Assembly: GCF_900188005.1 (NCBI RefSeq)
Contig: NZ_FZNR01000007.1
Location: 186,001 to 250,000, forward strand
DNA length: 64,000 bases
Direction: 5' to 3'
From: Actinoplanes regularis
GTDB lineage: Bacteria; Actinomycetota; Actinomycetes; Mycobacteriales; Micromonosporaceae
Part shown: piece after piece, positions 35,644-45,300 of the stretch
Layout of the letters: each line of letters opens with the position of its first letter
Position numbering within the stretch: position 1 is the stretch's first letter
Translations under genes and position numbers: made by a program
Notes under the pieces: model-generated
Seen by the model: only the letters and a program-made list of their open reading frames with translations
What the model was told of the DNA's origin: nothing
Database searches by the model: none

Positions 35644-38130
35644 ATGATCAGAAGCGAGCTGCACTCGGGCTGGACCGTGCGTGCCGCCGGCGGGCCGGTG
35701 CCCGAGGACATCGCCGCCGAGACGGTGGCCGCGACCGTGCCCGGCACGGTGCACACCGACCTGCTCGACGCCGAACTGATCCCGGACCCGTACCTGGGGG
35801 AGAACGAGACACGGCTGGCCTGGTTCCACCGGGCGGCGTGGCTCTACTCCACCCGGTTCGAGGCGGGGCCGCCCGCCGGGGACGAGCGGGTCGACCTGGT
35901 CTTCGAGGGGCTCGACACGGTCGCCACGATCACGCTCGACGGTGACGAGGTGGGCCGGACCGCGAACATGCACCGGAGCTACCGGTTCGACGTCCGTGAC
36001 CGGTTGCGGGGCGGGGAAGCCGAGCTGTCGGTGCGGTTCGACTCGGCGCTGGAGTACGCGGAGCAGTTGCAGAAGGTGATCGGGGAGCGCCCCCGGCCGT
36101 ATCCGCACCCGTTCAACGCCGTACGCAAGATGGCTTGCTCTTTCGGGTGGGACTGGGGTCCCGATCTGCAGACCGCGGGGATCTGGAAGCCGGTGCGGCT
36201 GGAACGGTGGAGGACGGCGCGGCTCGCCTCGGTCCGGCCCCTCGCGATCCTGGACCCGGACGGCACGGGCCGGCTCACCGTCCACGTCGACGTCGAGCAC
36301 GCCGGGCTCGGCGCGGATCGTCCGGTCGTCGCGGAGGTCCGGGTGGGCTCCCACGTCGCGCGGATCCCGCTGCGGGCCGGTGAGACGTCCGGCACGACCG
36401 GGATCGCGGTCCCGGACGCTCCGGTGTGGTGGCCGGTCGGCTACGGCGACCAGCCGCTGGTCGAGGTGCAGGTGACGCTGTGGGATGAAGCGGAGCAGCT
36501 CGATGCCTGGGCCGGCCGGGTCGGCTTCCGGACGATCACCGTGGACGAGACCCCCGACGAGATCGGGAGCCCCTTCACGTTCGTCGTCAACGGGCAGCCG
36601 ATCTTCGTCCTGGGGCTCAACTGGATCCCCGAGGACCACCTGCTCACCCGCCTGAACCGGGAGACCTACCGGGCCGCGATCGAGCGCGCCGTCGAAGCCG
36701 GCGCGAACCTGCTGCGGATCTGGGGCGGCGGCATCTACGAGAGCGACGACTTCTACGACGTCTGCGACGAGCGCGGCATCCTGGTCTGGCAGGACTTCCC
36801 GCTCGCCTGCGCGGCCTACGCGGAGGAGGAGCCGCTCCGCTCGGAGATCCTCGCCGAGGCGCGGGAGAACGTCGCCCGGCTCACCCCGCACCCGTCGCTC
36901 GCCCTCTGGAACGGCGGCAACGAGAACATCTGGGGACACGAGGACTGGGACTGGAAACCCGCGCTCAACGGGCTGAGCTGGGGCGCGCGGTACTACTACG
37001 AGGACTTCCCGGCGCTGCTCGCCGAGCTCGACCCGACCCGGCCGTACCACCCGGGCAGCCCGTCCAGCCCGGGACACGACCCCGAGGTGATCCACCCCAA
37101 CGACGACCGGTACGGCACCCGGCACGAGTGGGAGGCGTGGAACCGGCAGGACTACACGTACCACGCGAACTTCCTGCCCCGGTTCTGCTCCGAGTTCGGC
37201 TGGCAGGCGCCGCCGACCTGGTCGACGCTGCGGGAGTCGCTCGCCCCGGAGGACTTCGACCAGGAGTCGCCCGCTTTCCTGCTGCACCAGAAGGCGGCGG
37301 GCGGCAACGACAAGCTGAACCGGGGGATCGCCCGCCACCTGCCGGTGCCCGTGGAGTTCCAGGCGTGGCACTGGGCGGCGCAGCTCAACCAGGTGCGGGC
37401 GACGTCGTACGCGATCGAGCATCTGCGCGGCCACGCGCCGCGCACCATGGGCAGCATCCTCTGGCAGCTCAACGACTGCTGGCCGGTCACCTCCTGGGCC
37501 GTCGTCGACGGCGCCGGGCGGCGCAAGCCGGCGTGGTACGCGCTGCGCAGGTCGTATGCGCCGCGCCTGCTGTCCTTCCGGGACGGCGGGCTGGTCGCGG
37601 TCAACGACACCGCCGCCGCGTGGCGCGGGACCGTCCGGCTGCGCCGGGCCGGATTCGACGGCGCGGTGCTGGCCTCGTCCGAGGTGGAGCTGGACGTTCC
37701 GGCCCGGTCGGTGCGGATCTCGGCGCTGGCCGCGGAGCTGACCACACCCGCGGACGGGACCCGGGAGGTGCTGGTCGCGGATGCGGACGGGCTGCGGGCC
37801 ACTCGGCTCTTCGCCGAGGATTTCGATCTCGCGTACGATCCGGACGCGCTCAGTGCGGACATCAGCCCCGCCGAGGGCGGATACTCCATCACCGTGACCG
37901 CCACCTCGTTCGTTCGCGACGTCGCCGTGCTGGCCGACAAGATCGATCCTTCGGCCGTGGTCGACGACATGCTCGTCGATCTGCTGGCGGGGGAGAGCCA
38001 CACGTTCCACGTCCGTACCGTGTGGACCGATTCCGGAGGGTTCCTGGAGCCGGGGGTGGTGTGTTCGGCGAACACGCTCGCCGCCGAGGATCTCGCCGCT
38101 GAGGGCCTCGCTGACGCGGCTGAGGACTGA
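35644..38130 (+). CDS. Beta-mannosidase, GH2
   Basis: The 828-residue enzyme is a GH2 beta-mannosidase. The N-terminal jelly roll has ELHSGWTVRAAGG, AWFHRAAWLYSTRFE and MACSFGWDWGPDLQTAGIWK, the last being the mannosidase-type signature. The acid/base glutamate is E427 in LWNGGNENIWG and the nucleophile is E517 in FCSEFGWQAPP. There is no signal peptide, so it acts on imported manno-oligosaccharides, removing mannose from the non-reducing end. ATG 35644 follows CAGGAG. The next gene starts five bases after the stop. Confidence 0.94.
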   Translation: MIRSELHSGWTVRAAGGPVPEDIAAETVAATVPGTVHTDLLDAELIPDPYLGENETRLAWFHRAAWLYSTRFEAGPPAGDERVDLVFEGLDTVATITLDGDEVGRTANMHRSYRFDVRDRLRGGEAELSVRFDSALEYAEQLQKVIGERPRPYPHPFNAVRKMACSFGWDWGPDLQTAGIWKPVRLERWRTARLASVRPLAILDPDGTGRLTVHVDVEHAGLGADRPVVAEVRVGSHVARIPLRAGETSGTTGIAVPDAPVWWPVGYGDQPLVEVQVTLWDEAEQLDAWAGRVGFRTITVDETPDEIGSPFTFVVNGQPIFVLGLNWIPEDHLLTRLNRETYRAAIERAVEAGANLLRIWGGGIYESDDFYDVCDERGILVWQDFPLACAAYAEEEPLRSEILAEARENVARLTPHPSLALWNGGNENIWGHEDWDWKPALNGLSWGARYYYEDFPALLAELDPTRPYHPGSPSSPGHDPEVIHPNDDRYGTRHEWEAWNRQDYTYHANFLPRFCSEFGWQAPPTWSTLRESLAPEDFDQESPAFLLHQKAAGGNDKLNRGIARHLPVPVEFQAWHWAAQLNQVRATSYAIEHLRGHAPRTMGSILWQLNDCWPVTSWAVVDGAGRRKPAWYALRRSYAPRLLSFRDGGLVAVNDTAAAWRGTVRLRRAGFDGAVLASSEVELDVPARSVRISALAAELTTPADGTREVLVADADGLRATRLFAEDFDLAYDPDALSADISPAEGGYSITVTATSFVRDVAVLADKIDPSAVVDDMLVDLLAGESHTFHVRTVWTDSGGFLEPGVVCSANTLAAEDLAAEGLADAAED

Positions 38131-38135
38131 GTGCG

Positions 38136-38972
38136 GTGGCCGGCGGGCTGATCGGGCTGGTGCTGACCGGCAGCGCCGCCCGGGTCGGGGTGGAGCCGTT
38201 CTTCATGGAGCTGATCGCGGGCATGGAGGAGGCGCTCGCCCCGGCCGGGGCGACGGTGCTGCTGCTGGTGGTGCCGGACCTCGCCGCCGAGCTGGCCACC
38301 TATCGGCGGTGGGCCGGCGATCACACCGTGGCGGCGGTGGTGGTGGTCAACCTGGTCCACGACGACGTACGCCCGGCGCACGTGGCCGGACTCGGCCTGC
38401 CCGCGGTCCTCGCCGGCCGGCATCCCGGACCGTTCGCCAAGGTGGTGACGGCTGACGCCGCGGCGATGACCACGGCGATCGAGGCCCTGAGCGGGCTGGG
38501 TCACCGGGTGATCGGGCGGGTCAGCGGCCCCGCCGACCTGGTGCACACCGCCGAGCGCACCACCGCGATGCGGACGGCCGCCGCCCGGCGCGGCGTCGGG
38601 GTGGAGATAGTGGAAGGCGACTACAGCGCGGAGAGCGGGGTCCGTGGCCTGCGTGAGCTGCTGGCGTGCCGGCCCGCGCCGACCGCGATCGTCTTCGACA
38701 ACGACGTGATGGCGGTCGCCGCCGAGCAGGAGCTGATCCGCTCCGGGGTGTCGGTGCCGGCTCAGATCAGCCTGCTGGCCTGCGACGATTCGCCGTTGTG
38801 CGAGCTTGCGGTGCCGCCGCTGTCGGCGTTGAGTACCGACGTCCACGAGCACGGGCTGATCCTGGGGCGCGCCGTTCTCGACCTGGTCGACGGTGAGCCC
38901 GTCCGCGAGCACCCGGGCCCGCTGATCAGCGTCCGCCAGCGCGAGAGCACCGGCCGCGCCCCCGCCGCCTGA
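38136..38972 (+). CDS. LacI-type sensor protein lacking the HTH
   Basis: The 278-residue protein starts with GTG five bases after the beta-mannosidase stop and begins directly with the sensor strand GLIGLVLTGSAARVGVEPFF. The rest is a normal LacI/GalR ligand domain: TAIVFDNDVMAVAAEQELI, ISLLACDDSPLCELAVPPLS and a C-terminal ISVRQRESTGRAP tail. The usual 60-residue HTH and hinge are absent, and no HTH exists upstream in any frame because that DNA encodes the mannosidase. It may act as a ligand sink, a heterodimer partner of another LacI, or a decayed regulator. Confidence 0.8.
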   Translation: MAGGLIGLVLTGSAARVGVEPFFMELIAGMEEALAPAGATVLLLVVPDLAAELATYRRWAGDHTVAAVVVVNLVHDDVRPAHVAGLGLPAVLAGRHPGPFAKVVTADAAAMTTAIEALSGLGHRVIGRVSGPADLVHTAERTTAMRTAAARRGVGVEIVEGDYSAESGVRGLRELLACRPAPTAIVFDNDVMAVAAEQELIRSGVSVPAQISLLACDDSPLCELAVPPLSALSTDVHEHGLILGRAVLDLVDGEPVREHPGPLISVRQRESTGRAPAA

Positions 38973-39036
38973 CAGATTCCGGCAGCGAGGCGACTACCCA
39001 AAATGAATGGTTGTTGTGGATTTGGGGGAAACTTTC

Positions 39037-39059
39037 GTATTTACTTCATATGAATATAC
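39037..39059. promoter_or_regulatory. AT-rich inverted repeat, candidate operator
   Basis: A perfect 10-bp palindrome TTCATATGAA sits inside a wider imperfect repeat bounded by GTAT and ATAC. It lies in the 200-bp gap upstream of the SHOCT-like gene, in a markedly AT-rich patch. Confidence 0.5.
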
Positions 39060-39176
39060 GGGCATGGCTCGGTACGGATCGTGTTGGCAGGTCACACGGT
39101 TGGTGTCGGAAGATTGGCGGAAGTCACGCACGGTGCCTCGGTGAAGATGTCCGATACCTTGTCGTGAGGCGCGGGG

Positions 39177-39476
39177 GTGCCGCTGATGATGATCGTGTTT
39201 GTTGCGTTGATCGGCCTGGTGGTCGCGCTCGGCCTGGCGTTCTGGCCGTGGCCCGGCCGCGCGCCCGCGGTAGGGCGCGCCGCGGTGCCCGAGCAGGCCG
39301 GCCGCCCGGAGCCGGTGGTTCCGGAGAAGATGCCGGACAGTCTGGAGGGTGTGCTCACCGTCCAGCTCATGGGTGGCGAGATCTCCCGGCGGCAGTATGT
39401 GCGCGCCCTGGAGCGGATCGCCGCCCGGGACGAGCGACGTCACCCGATGTCGGTCCCGCCGGACTATCGCCCCTGA
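39177..39476 (+). CDS. Small membrane protein with SHOCT-like tail
   Basis: The 99-residue protein has one N-terminal membrane helix (MMIVFVALIGLVVALGLAFW), a Pro/Ala linker, and a C-terminal segment DSLEGVLTVQLMGGEISRRQ with YVRALERIAARDE, which has the short helical layout of SHOCT domains. Function unknown. GTG 39177 or ATG 39186 could be the start. Confidence 0.6.
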   Translation: MPLMMIVFVALIGLVVALGLAFWPWPGRAPAVGRAAVPEQAGRPEPVVPEKMPDSLEGVLTVQLMGGEISRRQYVRALERIAARDERRHPMSVPPDYRP

Positions 39477-39551
39477 GCACCCGCGCCCCACGTCGGCTGC
39501 GGGAAACGTCCCGGGATGGCAGGGTTGATCCCGGCGACGAAAGGGTGGGGC

Positions 39552-40124
39552 ATGGCGGAGATCGTGGTGATCCGACACGGGCAGACGGAGTGGAGCGCCA
39601 ACCGGCGGCACACGTCGTACACGGATCTGGAATTGACCCCGGAGGGTGAGGCGCAGGCGCGCCGAGCTGGGCAACGTCTCGGCGGACGGACCTTCGCCGC
39701 GGTCCTCTCGAGCCCGCGGCGGCGGGCGCGCAGGACCGCGGAGCTGGCCGGGCTGGCGGTCACCGAGGTGGTCGACGACCTGGCCGAGTGGAACTACGGG
39801 GAGTACGAGGGGCTCACCACGAAACAGATCCGGGTGGATCGGCCGGACTGGTCGCTGTGGGCGGACGGCTGCCCGGGCGGCGAGGCGCCGGAGCAGGTCG
39901 GGTCCCGGTTGGACCGGGTTCTGGCCCGGGCTCGGGAACTGGTCGCGGACGGCGACGTGGCACTGGTCGGGCATGGGCACAGCCTGCGGGTGGCCGGCGC
40001 CCGCTGGATCGGGCTGCCGCCGAGCGGCGGCGGGCTGCTCAAGCTCGATACCGCGACGCTGTCGGTGCTCGGGTTCGAGCATGCGGTCGAGCCGGTGCTG
40101 ACCACCTGGAACGCCCCCGGCTGA
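39552..40124 (+). CDS. Histidine phosphatase family protein
   Basis: The 190-residue protein carries the RHG signature with the catalytic histidine near residue 9 (IVVIRHGQTEWSANRRHTS), the SSPRRRARRTAELAG helix, the proton donor EWNYGEYEGLT and the second histidine in ALVGHGHSLRVAGARW. It is a phosphoglycerate-mutase-like phosphatase of unknown substrate. ATG follows GGGTGGGG. Confidence 0.92.
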   Translation: MAEIVVIRHGQTEWSANRRHTSYTDLELTPEGEAQARRAGQRLGGRTFAAVLSSPRRRARRTAELAGLAVTEVVDDLAEWNYGEYEGLTTKQIRVDRPDWSLWADGCPGGEAPEQVGSRLDRVLARARELVADGDVALVGHGHSLRVAGARWIGLPPSGGGLLKLDTATLSVLGFEHAVEPVLTTWNAPG

Positions 40125-40456
40125 AGGCGTCGGACGGGTCCCGGAGACGGGGCGGTCCGAGGCGTCGGGCGGCGCCCGGGAGGTGGGGCCGGTCTGCAGC
40201 ATCGGGCGGCGCCCGGGAGGTGGGGCGGTCATCGGGCGGGCGGCGCCGTGAAGCAGGACGGTTGCCTCACAGCGCCGCCCCGCCCGGTCACAGGATGGCT
40301 CTGTTGTCGCTCGGGCCGGGAGCGATCAGCCATTGTGCATCGGGGGCACGCTCCCATTCTCCGGACGTGGCGTGGCACACATGCCATACCGTCCTTCGAT
40401 GGCTCGGGCGAGTGTATTTAACGCATACTGACACGTGTAAGTAGTAAAGTCACCCC
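40125..40456. other. 332-bp gap with short repeats and LacI promoter
   Basis: The first 115 bases contain three degenerate copies of a GGGCGGCGCCCGGGAGGTGG-type unit. The last 60 bases are AT-rich and should hold the promoter of the LacI gene, including the palindrome ACACGTGT at 40431-40438, 18 bases before the start, a good autoregulatory operator candidate. Confidence 0.55.
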
Positions 40457-41440
40457 ATGCCCGAGCTCCGCCGGATCACCAGCGCCGATGTCGCCCGCCG
40501 GGCCGGGGTCTCCCGCGCCACGGTCAGCTACGTCCTGAACGCCACACCCGGCCAGAGCATCTCCCCGGCCACCCGGGACCGGGTCCTCGAGGCGGCCTCC
40601 GGTCTCGGCTACGCGCCGTCCGCCGCCGCCCGCACCCTGCGCACCGGGCGCTCCGACGTGGTGCTCTGCCTGCTCCCGGACTGGCCGATCGGCAACGAGG
40701 TGGGCAATCTCCTGGGCAACCTGTCGACCGCGCTGGCCCGTGAGGGGCTCACCTTCGTCGCGCACCCGGGTAGCCGTGAGGACCGGCCGATCGCGGAGAT
40801 CTGGAAGGCGATCACCCCGGCCGCCGTGCTCTCCTTCACCGACTTCTCCGACGGCGAGACCGAGGCCATGCAGGCGGCCGGGGTCGCGCTGGTCGTCGCC
40901 CTGCTCGGCCGGGCCGGCCGGCACGCGCTGGAGCTGGAGCTGCCGCAACAGCTGACCGGTCGGCGCCAGGCCGAGCATCTGACCGGGACGGGGCACCGGA
41001 GCCTTGGGTACGCGTACCCGGACGATCCGCGGTTGCGGATCTTTGCCGATCCCCGGCTCGCCGGCGTGCGGGCGGCTGCGGGCGGGGAGCCGGTGGTGCG
41101 GACGGTTCCGCTCGACCCGGTGGCGGCCGCGGTGGCTGTGGACCGGTGGTGCGCCGAGGGTGTGACCGGGATCTGCGCGTACAACGATGAGGTCGCGCTG
41201 GCCGTGCTTGCCGGGGCCCGCAGACTGGGGCTCACCGCGCCGCGGGATCTGGCCGTGATCGGAGTCGATGACATTCCGGCGGCGCGTTTGGCCGTACCGC
41301 CGTTGACGACGGTGACGACGGATCAGGGCGCGCTCGCCGCTCATCTGGCAACGACGGTGGTGGCCGCGATAAGCGGGCGATCCGCGCCGCTTCTCTCCGC
41401 CGCCGACCTGGTCCGCGTCGTGATCCGCGAGTCAGCCTGA
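40457..41440 (+). CDS. LacI-family transcriptional regulator
   Basis: The 327-residue protein has a complete HTH and hinge: ITSADVARRAGVSRATVSYV, then LGYAPSAAARTLRTGRSDVV. The sensor domain ends with AVIGVDDIPAARLAVPPLTT and VRVVIRES. It stands alone between the histidine phosphatase and a repeat array. It could bind DNA together with the HTH-less LacI sensor 2 kb upstream, but nothing in the sequence proves this. Confidence 0.92.
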   Translation: MPELRRITSADVARRAGVSRATVSYVLNATPGQSISPATRDRVLEAASGLGYAPSAAARTLRTGRSDVVLCLLPDWPIGNEVGNLLGNLSTALAREGLTFVAHPGSREDRPIAEIWKAITPAAVLSFTDFSDGETEAMQAAGVALVVALLGRAGRHALELELPQQLTGRRQAEHLTGTGHRSLGYAYPDDPRLRIFADPRLAGVRAAAGGEPVVRTVPLDPVAAAVAVDRWCAEGVTGICAYNDEVALAVLAGARRLGLTAPRDLAVIGVDDIPAARLAVPPLTTVTTDQGALAAHLATTVVAAISGRSAPLLSAADLVRVVIRESA

Positions 41441-41595
41441 GCGCGTTCCGCGAGGCCGCCTGTCTTCGTTCCGCAATCTTGCCTGCGCGTGTTCCGCGAG
41501 GCCGTGTGTCTTCGTTCCGCAGCCTTGCCTGAGCGCGTTCCGTGAGGCCGTGTGTCTTCGTTCCGCAGCCTTGCCTAAGTGCGTTCCGTGAGGCT
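41441..41595. repeat. 46-bp tandem repeat, about 3.4 copies
   Basis: Units beginning near GCGCGTTCCGCGAGGCCG and containing TGTCTTCGTTCCGCA recur with an exact 46-bp period (GTTCCG at 41445, 41491, 41537, 41583) right after the LacI stop. Confidence 0.92.
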
Positions 41596-41713
41596 GTTTC
41601 AGCGCTTTGCGAGATCGACTGCCAACGAATGCACAGGCGTGGCACACGGCTTCTCAAGGTCGGAGGCGAATCGTGGAGGGTACACGAGGGACCCCCACGA
41701 GGAGATGATCACC

Positions 41714-42127
41714 ATGATCAAACAGCTGACCCGTGAAGTCGAGGCCCGCATCCCGGCGCCGGCCGCCGATCCGGTCGTCGCCGTTCTCGGTCGGCAGGGC
41801 GCGCTGCCACGGCATCTGCCTTCCGGGTGGACCATCCGCCGGCTGTCCGACCTGGACGATGCTCGGCCCGGTGAGATCGTGCTGCTCAGCGGGGTCGGCG
41901 TGGGCGAGGTCCGGCGGGCGCGGGCGATGCTTCCCCGGCGGACCACGATCGTCGTGGTGATCGATGAGTGGGCGTCGGCGGAGCTCGTCGCCGAGGTACT
42001 GAGCGCGGGCGCGGACGCCTGCGTTCGCGACGGCCACCCCGCGATCCTGGCCGGCCACCTGGTCGCCTGCCGTCGCCGCCAGCTCGCCGAGCGCTGGGCG
42101 AACCTCGACCTGGCCCGCGCCGCGTGA
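41714..42127 (+). CDS. Receiver-like hypothetical protein
   Basis: The 137-residue protein looks like a degenerate receiver/flavodoxin fold: alternating strands PVVAVLGRQG, EIVLLSGVGVGEV, TTIVVVIDEW and the helix AELVAEVLSAGADACVRDGH, which mimics the alpha4-beta5 face of response regulators (SAGADDYxxKP). The phosphoacceptor aspartate is not evident. ATG 41714 is preferred since GAGGAG ends nine bases upstream; ATG 41705 is the alternative. Confidence 0.5.
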   Translation: MIKQLTREVEARIPAPAADPVVAVLGRQGALPRHLPSGWTIRRLSDLDDARPGEIVLLSGVGVGEVRRARAMLPRRTTIVVVIDEWASAELVAEVLSAGADACVRDGHPAILAGHLVACRRRQLAERWANLDLARAA

Positions 42128-42345
42128 CGTTGCGGCCGGTCAGTGGATGTCGCGGCTGCTCAGGGTTGGGTGAGGAGGGGCGGGGCATCGCGGCCGTTCA
42201 GCGGGTGGTGCGTAGGCGGTTGACGTCGCGGCCGGTCAGTGGATGTCGCGGCTGCTCAGGGTTGGGTGAGGAGGGGCGGGGCATCGCGGCCGTTCAGCGG
42301 GTGGTGCGTAGGCGGTTGACGTTGCGGCCGGTCAGCGGGTGGCGA
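42125..42345. repeat. 96-bp direct repeat, 2.3 copies
   Basis: Two nearly identical 96-bp units (TGACGT at 42125, 42221 and 42317) fill the gap between two convergent genes; the third, partial copy enters the 3' end of the LAL regulator, so the gene's last codons may derive from the repeat. Confidence 0.92.
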
Positions 42346-45300
42346 GTAGGCGTGCCATCTCGGTGCGGGAGCGGACGCCCAGCCGGGCGAAGACGTTGCG
42401 CAGGTGGTGATCGACGGTTCGCGGACTGAGGTGCAGCTCCTGGGCGACCTCCCGGTTGGTGGCACCTTCGGCGACCAGGGCCGCGATCCGCTCCTGCTGA
42501 GCGGTCAGCCCGCCCTCGACGGTGCAGCCCGCGCCGGTCGCGGGTCGTTCGCCGGCGGCGCGCAGTTCGCGTACGCTCTGCGCCGCCCACGGATCCGCCC
42601 CCAGCAGCCGGAACGTCTCCGCCGCCCGCCGCAGGTGTTCCCGCGCGGCGACGTGCCGCCGGCGCCGGCGCAGCAACCGTCCGTACAGCAACTCGGTGTG
42701 CGCCCGTGGGAATCCACCCTCACCGACCCGCCGCAGCGCCGTGTGGAAGTGTGCCTCGGCCGCCTCCCCGTCCCGGGTCCGTAGCGCCCGGCACCGGTCG
42801 CGCAGCGCCAGCCACACGTCCTGGCCGGTTCGCCCGGCCCAGTCGTCGAACGCCGCCGCCACCGGGTTCAGCGCCGGCTCCGGCCCGGCCGCCTCCAGCA
42901 GGTGCGGCACCACCGCGACCCGCAGCAGCGCCGATCCTCGCCCGGGTGGGCCGGCGACCAGGGTGTGCAAACGTTGAGCCGCGGCCCGCTGCCGTCCGTC
43001 GACCAGGTCCAGCAGGGCGAGGGCCCATTCGCAGAGCGGCCGGGCGTGATCGGTCCCGGTGGCCGCCCGGATCCGGGCCTGCCCGTTCTCCCGGTCGCCG
43101 ACCAGCGCCGCCAGCACGGCGAGCAGGCCCAGATGGGTCGCGGCCAGCGCGCTCTGCCCGGTGCCACGGGCCATGGCGACCCCGTCGAGTGCGGCCGTCG
43201 TCGCCGAGTCGTAGTCGCCGGCCGCCATCCCGGCGAGCGCCGCCAGTTCGAGGGCGCGCGGCACCAGGCTGCGTGCCCCGCCCGCCGCGGCCAGCACCGC
43301 CGCCCGTCCGGCCGCCGCGGTCGCGCGCCGGGCGTCGCCGACGAGGATGCCGGCGGTGGCCGCCCTGATCAGTGGCATCGGCTCGGCGACCCGGCCGGCC
43401 AGGTCCAGCTCCCGCCGGAACCGGGTGAACGCCGCCGGCTGGTCCCCGCACGCGATCTCCGCCAGGCCCGCCACGTGGTGATAGGCCATCGCGACCGCCG
43501 GCGTCTCGTCGCCGTGCTGTCGCGCCATGACCCGCCGGGCCAGCACCGCGTACCTGACCTGCTCGCCGGCGAGGCTCGCGGCCTCTCCGGCCAGCGACAG
43601 CGCGTCCAGCGCCGCCAGCGGATCACCGTCGCCGAGCTCCGCCGCGACGTCCAGCAGGATCTCCCGCGACGTCGGTTCGTCGGGCCGCATCTCCGCCGCC
43701 AGCCCACGGGCGCGCAGCCGAGTCCGCGCGGGTGCCGGCAGACCCGCCGACGCTCCGGCGCTGGCCGTGACCGTCGGCGTTGCGTCGCTTGCTGTGGTCG
43801 TCCCATCGCTGGCTGTCGCCGTTGGCGTTGCGTTGCTCGCTGTGGTCGTCGACGTCCCGTCGCCGGCTGTGGTCGTTGGTGTTGCGTCGTTGGTTGTCGG
43901 CGTTGTGTTGCTCGCTGTGGTCGTCGACGTCCCGTCGCCGGCTGTGGTCGTTGGTGTTGCGTCGTTGGTTGTCGGCGTTGTGTTGCTCGCTGTGGTCGTC
44001 GACGTCCCGTCGCCGGCTGTGGTCGTTGGTGTTGCGTCGTTGGTTGTCGGCGTTGTGTTGCTCGCTGTGGTCGTCGACGTCTCGTTGCCGGTTGTGGTTG
44101 TTGGTGTTGCGTTGCTGGCTGTGGTCGTCGACATCTCGTTGCTGGCTGTGGTCGTTGGTGTTGCATCGCTCGCCGTGGTCGTCGACGTCTCGTTGCTGGC
44201 TGTATTTGTTGGTGTTGCGTCGTTGGTTGTCGGTGTTGCGTCGCTGGCTGTGGCCGTCGACGTTCCGTCGCCGGCTGTGGTGACCGACTCGATCGCGGCG
44301 CTGCGGTGCCACCCGGTGCTGCGCTCCGCGTCGCGGATCAGCGGGATGGCCTCGTGCGGGCGGCCGGCCAGCCAGGCGGAGCGGGCCGCGCCGACCAGCG
44401 CGGCGGCGCGTTCGGCCGGATCGCGGGTGAGCTCCGCCGCGTACCGGAGCGCCTTGGCGGCCTCGGACGGTGCGGCCGGCGCGGCAGCCTCGGTGAGCGC
44501 TGCGGCGAGCGCGGGATCCGCGGTGGTCGCCGCCGCGGCGCGGTGCAGCAGCGCGTCCAGCAGCCGCCCGCGAGCGGCCGAGACCCGGGCCAGGGCGAGG
44601 TGCGCGGCCCGCCGCGCGATCGCGGGCATCTCCCGGTATGTCACCGCGCGCACCACCTCCGACCCGAAGTGGACCCGAGTCCCGTCGATCGTGATCAGTC
44701 CCGCCCGTTCGGCGGGCGCGAGGTCATCCAGTCCTGGGCCGGCACCGACGGTCGCGGCGGCGAGCGGGTCGGATAACGGAGTCGGGGCGCCGGCGGCCGC
44801 GGCGGCGAGCGGGTCGGAGAGTGGCGCTGGAGTGCCTGCGGTCGTGGCGGCGAATGGGTCGGAGGGCGGTGCTGGAGTGCCTGCGGTCGTGGCGGCGATT
44901 GGGCCGGAGGGCGGTGCTGGAGTGCCTGCGGTCGTGGCGGCGAATGGGTCGGAGGGCGGTGCTGGAGTGCCTGCGGTCGTGGCGGCGATTGGGCCGGAGG
45001 GCGGTGCCGAACTGCCTGCGGTCGTGGCGGCGAATGGGCCGGATAGCGGAGTCGGGGCGCCGGCGGCCGCGGCGGCGAGCAGGTCGGGGAGCGGGACCGG
45101 GGGATCGGCGGCGGCCAGGAGCAGCAGTTCGCGGGTGGCCGGCGGCAGAGCCCCGAGCTCCGCGCGCAGGCGCCGCCGCAGCGGGCTGTCCGGCGGCAGC
45201 GTGACCGGGAGTGGGGCGTAGCCGCGGCGCTGTTCGGGGGAGAGGGCCGCGGCCAGGTCGGTCAGGGCGGCGGGGTTGCCGCCGGAGAGCCCGGTCAGCG

